Of a DNA stretch of 29,871 nt, positions 23,808 through 29,871 are shown piece after piece (position 1 is the stretch's first letter; every line of letters begins with the position of its first letter). The stretch is taken from the NCBI GenBank assembly GCA_018262455.1, contig JAGSPR010000018.1, forward strand, positions 1-29,871. Reading direction: 5' to 3'. Made by a program: the position numbers and the translations under genes. The stretch comes from Deltaproteobacteria bacterium. GTDB lineage: Bacteria > Myxococcota > Polyangia > Haliangiales > Haliangiaceae. Below the pieces are notes generated by a model. It was given only the letters and a program-made list of their open reading frames with translations. It made no database searches and was not told the DNA's origin.

Positions 23808-24890
23808 GTGAACGGGATCGATCGCTGGACGGCCGGCCAGCCTGCGGTGCTGGTCGCCAATCCGACCGCGCAGAGCGGCAAGGCGGCGGAGTGGATCCGG
23901 AGCGCCCGCGCGCTGCTCGATGAGGTCCAGATCGCCCACCGGTTCGTGGCCACCCAGCCCGAAGGCCGGACGATCGAGGAGGTGCGGGCGCTCGTCGATC
24001 AGGGGGCTCGCGTCGTCATCGCGATGGGTGGCGATGGCACGTTCGCGGAGGTCGCCAAGGGGATCCTCGCCTCCCAGCACGGCGGCGAGGTCGCCATGGG
24101 GATGCTGCCCACTGGCACCGCGAACGATCAGGGAAAGTCGTTCGGGCTCGATGCGGGACCGGGCGCGCTCGAGCGCAACATCGCGGTGATCGCCGCCGGC
24201 GAGACGGTGGGGTGCGACGTCGGCCTGCTCGTGGTCGAGCGCAACCTCAAGGAGATCCATCGCGATCTGTTCTTCGATTCGTTCAGCATCGGCCTCGGTG
24301 CGGCGAGCCTGGAGACGCGGAACCGCGACCGCGAGCGCGTCGGGCGCATCCCGGGCCTGGGCGCCGTGTACCGCGATCAGCTGGTGTATGCCGGTGCGGT
24401 GCTGCAGCGGTTCGTCGAGAGCTACGTCGTCGACATCAAGTTCGATCTCGACGCGGTGATCGATGGCGTCGTCTATTCGTTCGACCACCTGCTCGACGTG
24501 ATCGTGAAGAACACGAAGATCTTCGGCGGCGAGTGGATCTTCGACCCGGCGACCGAGTCCGATGACGGCAAGTTCGAGCTGGTGCCGATCGCCGGCCGGC
24601 GCGATTTCGGGACCAAGCTGCTGGGCAGTCTCCGGCGGAGCCCGGTCGGGGTCGACGACCTCAAGTTGCTCGGCTTCGAGCACGCCGAGCCGATCGCCGG
24701 CTCCAGATTCGAGCTTGGGGTGCGGACACCCGGCGGCACGCTGCCGGCGGCCCAGTGCGATGGCGAGGAGCTACCGGCCGGAGATCGTTACCGGATCGAG
24801 GTCGTGCAGCGCGCCCTGCGCCTGGTCGTGCCTCGCAACCATGTCGATCCGTCCCACACCGATCGCAGCGGATCGCACTCGTTCCCGTAA
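23808..24890 (+). CDS. Diacylglycerol-kinase-like lipid kinase
   Basis: A 360-residue DAGK-catalytic-domain protein (YegS/BmrU/LCB5 type), expected to phosphorylate a lipid hydroxyl with ATP at the membrane. Motifs are VANPTAQSGKA (16-26), the nucleotide loop AMGGDGTFAEVAKGIL (GGDGT at 74-78) and MLPTGTANDQGKSFGL (PTGTAND 101-107). The C-terminal beta domain contains CDVGLL and later DGEEL, matching the usual DGE motif. The start is GTG 23808; no better in-frame codon lies upstream. Length is somewhat above the usual 290-330 because of an insert around 205-240 and a tail. It diverges from the acyl-CoA dehydrogenase gene. The exact lipid is unknown. Confidence 0.9.
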   Translation: MNGIDRWTAGQPAVLVANPTAQSGKAAEWIRSARALLDEVQIAHRFVATQPEGRTIEEVRALVDQGARVVIAMGGDGTFAEVAKGILASQHGGEVAMGMLPTGTANDQGKSFGLDAGPGALERNIAVIAAGETVGCDVGLLVVERNLKEIHRDLFFDSFSIGLGAASLETRNRDRERVGRIPGLGAVYRDQLVYAGAVLQRFVESYVVDIKFDLDAVIDGVVYSFDHLLDVIVKNTKIFGGEWIFDPATESDDGKFELVPIAGRRDFGTKLLGSLRRSPVGVDDLKLLGFEHAEPIAGSRFELGVRTPGGTLPAAQCDGEELPAGDRYRIEVVQRALRLVVPRNHVDPSHTDRSGSHSFP

Positions 24891-24895
24891 CCCTG

Positions 24896-25960
24896 CTAGG
24901 GAAATTCGCGCCAGAACCCGAAGCCCGCCGTGTCGTTCGGGGCAGGCGTACCGTTCGTGGTCCGCAGCGAGGTCTTGCAGTGCTCCACACCATCGATCAA
25001 GACCCTGAGATCGTACCCGCGGGTGCACGGGTTGTTGCCGCAGTTGAGGCCGCCCGTCGGAAATCCCACGAGGAGGTCGGTGAAGCCGTAGCGGAGGGTC
25101 TGCCCCACCAGCGTGATGTCGGTGGGCGTGTTGTTGATGTCCGAACGCGCCAGGATCGTGAAGGTCACGTCGTGACCCTGGTCGGGCCGGCCGAAGTAGC
25201 CGGTCATGACGCGGTCCTCCTGGCCGTTGTTGTTGTTCTGGCCCCTGATCAGCTCCACGGAGGGGAGCATCGAGGCCCCGGGTGTCGTGCAGCTGAAGAT
25301 CGGGTTCACGTGCATCGTCTGGTGCGCGATCGTGGCCTCGGCGTGGCCATCGATCGAGACCTGGGCCCGCACGGCGACATCGACGTCCCCGATGTCGGGG
25401 TTGATCATCGTCGCCAAGAAACCACCGGCGTTGTCGGAGACGGCCGGCACCCACGGCCCCCCGTCGGCGGAGACCGCGACTTCGTCGACGGCGTAGCCGG
25501 AGGCCGGGGCGACCTGGATCGTGCCTGCCGCCGTGAGGCCTCCGGTGTTCAAGGTCTGGGTGAAGGTCGGGAACGTGATCATCGGGATCGCGATCGCCAC
25601 CGTGATCACGCTGTCCTGTGACAGCGTCGCGTCCTGATACGCCACCTCGGCCGACACGGCGTTGGGACCCTCCGCCGCGAGAGGGACCGTGATCTGGATC
25701 GGTTGGGTGAGCGCGCTCGACAGGTCGATGGCCTGCTGGGCCACCGGTTGGCCGTCGACCTTGACGGTCAGCGTCCCGGGTTGCTCCGAGCGGAACCCGG
25801 AGGTCACGCTGCCCGAGTACGCCATCGTGAACCGGTCGGTGGTGGTCGCGGCCGGCGTCAGGGTGAACGACGCGAGCGCGCCGTTGGCCAGATCCGCGTC
25901 GTCGATCCCGCAGCCCGCCGTGGTCGCGGCGAGCAGACACATCACGCTGAGGATCTTCAT
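24896..25960 (-). CDS. Secreted lipoprotein with Ig-like beta domains, function unknown
   Basis: A 354-residue lipoprotein with the strong ribosome site GGGAGGT and start ATG 25960, which overlaps the upstream stop by 4 nt (ATGA). The signal MKILSVMCLLAATTAGC ends at Cys17. The mature protein is beta-rich and Thr/Val-rich, with two or three Ig-like modules (about 30-130 and 135-225). A C-terminal region carries Cys pairs (FSCTTPG, LNCGNNPCTRGY, EHCKTS) and Asn/Gln stretches (GQNNNNGQED). It is paired with the beta-barrel gene, suggesting a surface lipoprotein handled together with that outer-membrane protein. No enzyme motif is visible. Confidence 0.85.
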   Translation of the reverse strand: MKILSVMCLLAATTAGCGIDDADLANGALASFTLTPAATTTDRFTMAYSGSVTSGFRSEQPGTLTVKVDGQPVAQQAIDLSSALTQPIQITVPLAAEGPNAVSAEVAYQDATLSQDSVITVAIAIPMITFPTFTQTLNTGGLTAAGTIQVAPASGYAVDEVAVSADGGPWVPAVSDNAGGFLATMINPDIGDVDVAVRAQVSIDGHAEATIAHQTMHVNPIFSCTTPGASMLPSVELIRGQNNNNGQEDRVMTGYFGRPDQGHDVTFTILARSDINNTPTDITLVGQTLRYGFTDLLVGFPTGGLNCGNNPCTRGYDLRVLIDGVEHCKTSLRTTNGTPAPNDTAGFGFWREFP

Positions 25961-26583
25961 TGCTTACCTCCCTGGTCGCCGAGATGGAAGACGAGCTCGA
26001 TCTGCCCGCCGACGAACGCGCTCGAGTACTGCAGATCCTTGGTCGCGGCGATCACGCGGCCCGTCAGCCCGAACGACAGGCTGACCGGAGCGGTCCGGTG
26101 CTTGTCGAGAAACGACCACCGCAGGGTGGCGCCGGTGAACAAGCCCGAATAGTTGGACGCGAAGTCGGCGGTCCCCTTGCCGATCGCGGCCCCGACGGCG
26201 AGCTGCAGGATCAGGGGATGACCGGTCTCGACGATCAGCTGGGGGGTGATGAACGCCAGGTTCCGCGAGTCGCTGCGGGCGGCGTGGTCGTAGCCCAGCC
26301 CGAGCCCGAGCCGGTGGACGTCCAGGCGTTCGTTGCCGAGCAAGAACGCGAGACGCCCACCGTATTCGAAGGCGGTGGTGGTCTCGAGCATCTGGTCGGG
26401 CGTGTCCTTGAACAGCACCGGGCCAGCGCTCGCGAGCGCGAGCTGGAGTTGATACGAGTGGGTGATGTCGGCGAACTTCCGCGCGGATTCGTCGGCGTGG
26501 GCCGCCGCTGGTTCGGCGCGGGCGACCGCTGGAAAGGCTGCCGCCACGCTCAAGCTAGTCAAGATGAGTCGGACCGGGTGCAT
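25957..26583 (-). CDS. Outer-membrane beta-barrel protein
   Basis: A 208-residue protein with a signal peptide (MHPVRLILTSLSVAAAFPAVARA) starting at ATG 26583, behind a GGAGG ribosome site. Alternating hydrophobic/polar strands with Gly and aromatic residues run to the end (FEYGGRLAFLLG, LGLGLGYDHAA, GLFTGATLRWSFLD, FVGGQIELVFHLG), giving an estimated eight-stranded barrel of the OmpA/OprF-like or porin-family size. The last residues GGKQ extend past the final strand. It is translationally coupled to the downstream lipoprotein by an ATGA overlap. The 265-bp region upstream is non-coding and presumably holds its promoter; no clear -35/-10 pair can be assigned. The function is probably structural or transport. 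Confidence 0.83.
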   Translation of the reverse strand: MHPVRLILTSLSVAAAFPAVARAEPAAAHADESARKFADITHSYQLQLALASAGPVLFKDTPDQMLETTTAFEYGGRLAFLLGNERLDVHRLGLGLGYDHAARSDSRNLAFITPQLIVETGHPLILQLAVGAAIGKGTADFASNYSGLFTGATLRWSFLDKHRTAPVSLSFGLTGRVIAATKDLQYSSAFVGGQIELVFHLGDQGGKQ

Positions 26584-26848
26584 GAAACCTCCATGGAGCA
26601 ACGTCGGTTGTGCAGCGCGTGCTCCTTCGACCGTCGACCCTTTGCCAGTCGCGTTCCAGGTCACCATCCCCTGGCGAGCGGCCGTAGCGATGGCTCGTGA
26701 TGACCGTTAGGCAGCATTTGTACAGTTGTGCATCGCGCGAACGGAGGCGAGGTGGGTCTCGTTCGGGCGACGCAGGCAAACTGGTCCACGAGGCGCCGAC
26801 GTAGGCGCGCTCGGCGCGCTGCTGCGATGTCATGAACCGTCGGCGTCG

Positions 26849-27448
26849 CTACGGCTTGCAGCCGGCGGCGGTCGCGTTCTGCGTGAGCTCCGCCAGGGAC
26901 CGGCCGCACACCGCTGCCATCCGGCGAAGTGCATCGGCCGACAGCCGGTCGGTCGGTAGCGACCAGAAGTCCGCGGTCTCGTTGCCGAGCCGGAGTCGCG
27001 CGTCGAGCGGCATCTGCTCGCAACCGAGCACGGTCGCGACCATGGCCACGAACTGGTCGCACTCGGCGATGCCCACCTGGAGGCTGGAGAGCCGCGCCGC
27101 GGCGATCGCGATCGAGGTGCGATCGTCGATGCCCCCGCCGAGCGTCGCGAACATCCGCTCGCGATCCCTGGGCTCGAGCAGACCGGCGCAGCGACCGAGA
27201 TCGTCCTCGGTCATGGTCGCGAAGCAATCGATGGCAGGGGGCGACCACGTGTCCTGGGTGCAGCGCGTCTTCATGGCTTCGAGGACGGTCTCGCCGGGAC
27301 CGCGGACCCCGCGGGTGCCACGCTCGATCCCGGCCGCTGCCTGACCACAGCCGCGCGTCTCGTCGGTGAGCGGAACGGGCGGCGACGGTCGTGGCGGTGC
27401 TTCGCCGCAGCCCAGCACGGCCAAGACACCCAGCACGACGGCTCTCAC
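26849..27448 (-). CDS. Two-domain Cys-patterned lipoprotein, C-x2-D-x-W-S family
   Basis: A 199-residue lipoprotein starting at GTG 27448, chosen because it opens the signal VRAVVLGVLAVLGC; upstream sequence in frame has no signal. Domain 1 (about 30-110) follows the pattern of the two plus-strand paralogues: RGCGQAAAGIE, MKTRCTQDTWSPPAIDCFAT, LGRCAGLLEPRDRERM. Domain 2 (about 125-199) has four Cys in a different pattern (IAECDQFVAMVATVLGC, AAVCGRSLAEL, AAGCKP) with a central Trp. Both look like small disulphide-bonded helical domains. It lies 82 bp downstream of the ABC exporter, with a hairpin between them. Function is unknown. Confidence 0.83.
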   Translation of the reverse strand: MRAVVLGVLAVLGCGEAPPRPSPPVPLTDETRGCGQAAAGIERGTRGVRGPGETVLEAMKTRCTQDTWSPPAIDCFATMTEDDLGRCAGLLEPRDRERMFATLGGGIDDRTSIAIAAARLSSLQVGIAECDQFVAMVATVLGCEQMPLDARLRLGNETADFWSLPTDRLSADALRRMAAVCGRSLAELTQNATAAGCKP

Positions 27449-27494
27449 GCCGTCACCATAACAAGCGCACGCGCACACCGGTACCGGACACTTG

Positions 27495-27518
27495 CTGGCA
27501 GGCGCAGTTGCCTGCCAG
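27495..27518 (-). terminator. Strong hairpin after the ABC exporter gene
   Basis: CTGGCAGGC and GCCTGCCAG form a perfect 9-bp stem with a 6-nt loop, starting 12 bp beyond the exporter stop. No T-run follows on the minus strand, so it is either a terminator without U-tract or a 3'-end stabiliser. Confidence 0.5.
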
Positions 27519-27530
27519 TTCGCATCGCCA

Positions 27531-29342
27531 TCAGACCACCAGCGGGGACGCACCCGCCGCCTGCTCGCGCAGCAGCTTGGCGTAGGAGCCGTTCTTGGCG
27601 ACGAGCTCGTCGTGGGTTCCGCGCTCGACGATCTCGCCGCGCTCGATCACGACGATCGCGTCCGCCTTGCGGATCGTCGACAGCCGGTGCGCGATCACGA
27701 GGCTGGTCCGGTTCGAGAGCAGCGGCTCGAGGGCGGCCTGGATCAGCTGCTCGTTGTGGGTGTCGAGCGCGCTCGTCGCCTCGTCGAGGATCAGGACCCG
27801 CGGGTTCTTGAGCAACGCGCGCGCGATCGCGATCCGCTGGCGCTCGCCGCCGGACAGCCGATAGCCGCGGTCTCCGACGATCGTCTGGTAGCCGTCGGGC
27901 AACCCGGCGATGAAGTCGTGGATCTGCGCTGACCGCGCGGCCTCCTCGATCTCCGCGGTGGTCGCGTCGGGGCGTGCGTAGCGCAGGTTCTCGAGGATCG
28001 AGACGTGGAACAGATAGGTCTCCTGCGTGACGACCGCGATGTGAGAGCGCAATGACGCGAGGTCGAGCGTACGGATGTCATGGCCATCGAGCCGGACGAC
28101 GCCCCCACTCGGGTCGTAGAGCCGGGTCACGAGGGCCGCGAGCGTGCTCTTGCCGGCGCCCGAGTGACCGACCACCGCGACCACCTGCCCCGGCTCGACC
28201 ACGAGGTCGACGTCACGCAGCGTGAGCGGCTCGTCAGCGGCGTACTTGAACGCGACGTGCTCGAAGTGGAGCGCACCCTCCACCTTGTCGAGCACCCGCG
28301 CATCGGGTGCGTTCGTGATCTCCGGCTGCAGGTCGAGCACCCCGAAGATCCGGTCGAAGTACGCGTACGACGTCACGACCTCGACCCGCACGCCCGCGAG
28401 GTCCGAGGCCGGCGAGTAGAGGCGCTTGAGCAGCGCCACGAACGCGACGATGGTGCCGAGCTCGAGCTCCCCGCTGATCACGAGCAAGCCGCCGACCGCG
28501 TACACCATCGCGGGTCCGACGTCCTCGAAGAACTTCATCATCATCTGGAACCAGCGGCCGACCAGGTTGTGGCGCAGCGAGATGTCCAGCAGCTCACCGG
28601 TCTTGGCCTCGAGCCGTGCCGCCTCGTGCGCCTCGGCGCCGGACACCTTGACCAGCAACGCGCCGGAGACCGACAACGTCTCGAGCAGCACGCCGGTGAC
28701 CTCGGCCAGCGAGGCCTGCGCCTGCCGCTTGAGCTGCTTGCGGCGCTGGCCCACGCGCCGGGTCGGCAGGATGAACACCGGCAGCAGCGCGAGGGCCACG
28801 ATCGACAACCGCCAGTCGAGCCACAGGATGGCGGTGATCGCGGTCGCGACCACGAGCGCGTTCTGCGCCAGCTTGACGAGGTTGTCCTGGAGCATCTGGC
28901 CGACGCCCTGGACATCGTTGAGGACGCGCGACACGACCTCGCCCGGCTTCGAGGTCATGAAGTAACTCAGGGACTGGCGCTGGACGTGGCGGAATACCTG
29001 GTTCCGCAGGTCGAACATGACGTGCTCGGCGATGTACGCGGCGAGGTAGCGCTGTGCGACGCCGAGCAGCCCTGCGACCAGCGGCGCCGCGATCATCGCG
29101 CCAGCGAGCCCGAATAGCTCGGTGCGATCGTGGTGTGGGATCGCCTCGTCGACGATCAGCTTGATGCACAGCGGCGGCACCAGGCCGAGGGCGGCTCCGA
29201 CGATGATCGCGGTGATGACGAGCGCGACCTGTGCACGATAGGGGCGCAGGTAGGTGAAGATCCGCCGCAGCGTCGCACGCTGGACGTCCGGCAGATCCTT
29301 CGGATCGATGTGGCTCCGCCGGGTCGTGGTGACGGTCACCAC
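27531..29342 (-). CDS. ABC exporter half-transporter (MsbA-like, fused membrane and ATPase domains)
   Basis: About 603 residues. GTG 29342 is preferred, with GGGAG 7 nt upstream; ATG 29372 would add ten residues without a ribosome site. Six membrane helices lie in the first 300 residues, beginning [23 protein letters not shown], with the exporter loop segment [17 protein letters not shown]. The ATPase domain has Walker [11 protein letters not shown]-loop VVTQETYLF, signature [16 protein letters not shown], Walker [13 protein letters not shown] and switch IAHRLST. All catalytic residues are intact. It should work as a homodimer exporting lipid, peptide or drug; the cargo is unknown. It diverges from the thymidylate-kinase-like gene with a 41-bp gap. 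Confidence 0.93.
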   Translation of the reverse strand: MVTVTTTRRSHIDPKDLPDVQRATLRRIFTYLRPYRAQVALVITAIIVGAALGLVPPLCIKLIVDEAIPHHDRTELFGLAGAMIAAPLVAGLLGVAQRYLAAYIAEHVMFDLRNQVFRHVQRQSLSYFMTSKPGEVVSRVLNDVQGVGQMLQDNLVKLAQNALVVATAITAILWLDWRLSIVALALLPVFILPTRRVGQRRKQLKRQAQASLAEVTGVLLETLSVSGALLVKVSGAEAHEAARLEAKTGELLDISLRHNLVGRWFQMMMKFFEDVGPAMVYAVGGLLVISGELELGTIVAFVALLKRLYSPASDLAGVRVEVVTSYAYFDRIFGVLDLQPEITNAPDARVLDKVEGALHFEHVAFKYAADEPLTLRDVDLVVEPGQVVAVVGHSGAGKSTLAALVTRLYDPSGGVVRLDGHDIRTLDLASLRSHIAVVTQETYLFHVSILENLRYARPDATTAEIEEAARSAQIHDFIAGLPDGYQTIVGDRGYRLSGGERQRIAIARALLKNPRVLILDEATSALDTHNEQLIQAALEPLLSNRTSLVIAHRLSTIRKADAIVVIERGEIVERGTHDELVAKNGSYAKLLREQAAGASPLVV

Positions 29343-29376
29343 TTTGCTGCTCCCGCCATGCGCCTGTACCATCGCA

Positions 29377-29390
29377 CGAACACATGTTCG
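29377..29390. promoter_or_regulatory. LexA-box-like palindrome over the start of the thymidylate-kinase-like gene
   Basis: CGAACACATGTTCG has the form CGAAC-N4-GTTCG, the SOS box known from Gram-positive bacteria. It covers the ATG at 29384 and lies in the short divergent gap to the ABC exporter. Whether this organism's LexA uses such a site is unknown. Confidence 0.35.
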
Positions 29391-29871
29391 TCGTCTTCGA
29401 AGGCATCGATGGTGGAGGCAAGACGACGCTGTCGAACCTCGTCGCGCAGCGTCTCCGCGGCAGCGGACTCGCGGTCGAGCACGTTCGCGAGGGCGGCACG
29501 TTCGCCTCGAGCGTGACGCAGGCGATGCGCGAGCTCGGCCGCGATGCACGCAACCTCGCACTCAGCCCGCGCGCCGAGCTGATGCTGTACCTGACGCGCG
29601 AGATCCAGCTGCTCGACGAGGCGACCCGACCTGCCCTCGCGCGCGCCGACGTCGTCATCGCCGATCGCTTCGTCTCCACCGCCGAGGTCCTTGCCGTCTA
29701 CGGTCGGCGGATGCCTGCCGCCGAGGTCGAGCCGCTCGTCACCGCCTCGACCGGCGGGCTGATCCCCGATCTGACCGTCCTCGTCGATGTCGATCCGCGG
29801 ATCGCGCGCGCTCGCCGCCGCGTCTCGAAGATCCAGTCCGCCGACGACAAGCCGCCGTCGCGCAAGGGGCT
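29384..29871 (+). CDS. Thymidylate-kinase-like P-loop kinase, cut by the window end
   Basis: The frame is open from ATG 29384 to the end of the window (162 codons visible). It starts MFVVFEGIDGGGKTTLSNLV, whose P-loop GIDGGGKTT is the dTMP-kinase form of Walker A. REGGTFASSVTQAMRE stands where REPGGT is usual. SPRAELMLYLTREIQL and ADVVIADRFVSTAEVLAVYGRRM follow the order of Tmk, with DRF replacing DRY. VLVDVDPRIARARRR is the usual DxDPE-like strand and LID entry. The missing Pro in REPGG and the altered DRY-S region make it a diverged member, possibly a second Tmk-like protein instead of the housekeeping enzyme. The C-terminus is not seen, so length and any fusion are unknown. Confidence 0.85.
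   Translation, partial: MFVVFEGIDGGGKTTLSNLVAQRLRGSGLAVEHVREGGTFASSVTQAMRELGRDARNLALSPRAELMLYLTREIQLLDEATRPALARADVVIADRFVSTAEVLAVYGRRMPAAEVEPLVTASTGGLIPDLTVLVDVDPRIARARRRVSKIQSADDKPPSRKG

Overview
The window is a dense, GC-rich stretch of bacterial chromosome with about 21 protein genes, almost no free space (no gap above 300 bp) and no RNA genes, phage genes, insertion sequences or CRISPR. The many secreted lipoproteins with long Pro/Ala/Gly-rich linkers, a Ser/Thr-kinase-like protein fused to a TPR tail, small families of Cys-patterned lipoproteins and strong use of G/C third positions point to a myxobacterium-like organism (Myxococcota, perhaps near Haliangium/Kofleriaceae). That placement is inferred from gene style; no marker gene settles it.

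Layout. 1-5771 (minus strand): a hairpin terminator, a frameshifted secreted lipoprotein, an ACE-like M2 metallopeptidase lipoprotein, a small Spy/CpxP-like lipoprotein and a GH13 alpha-amylase lipoprotein. 5999-7567 (plus): a LamB/maltoporin-like outer-membrane protein, divergent from the amylase. 7568-11657 (minus): a three-gene set in which each stop overlaps the next start by 4 nt (pseudokinase-TPR protein, periplasmic membrane-anchored protein, Cys-rich secreted protein). 11756-13252 (minus): a membrane-bound transglutaminase-like protein. 13441-17031 (plus): a second GH13 amylase and a DUF6209-like secreted protein. 17087-20888: an MFS exporter, a MiaE-like tRNA hydroxylase and an M3 oligopeptidase. 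21018-22551 (plus): three small lipoproteins. 22559-24890: an isovaleryl-CoA dehydrogenase-like enzyme divergent from a diacylglycerol-kinase-like lipid kinase. 24896-26583 (minus): a beta-barrel protein and a lipoprotein. 26849-29342 (minus): a Cys-patterned lipoprotein and an ABC exporter. 29384-end: the start of a thymidylate-kinase-like gene.

The most coherent system is a starch/maltodextrin module: two surface or periplasmic amylases, a maltoporin-like channel and a DUF6209-like secreted protein. They appear tied together by a shared inverted repeat, CGTTGC-N5-GCAACG, found between amylase 1 and the porin and upstream of amylase 2, with a one-mismatch version upstream of the DUF6209-like gene. 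No sugar regulator is encoded in the window.

Other points of note: a degenerate kinase that has lost its N-lobe and catalytic motifs; a palindrome that supplies the ends of two convergent genes; a folded 5' leader with long paired arms before a small lipoprotein; a hairpin on the start codon of the MFS gene; a LexA-box-like palindrome over the start of the thymidylate-kinase-like gene; and a three-member family of lipoproteins sharing a C-x2-D-x-W-S pattern.
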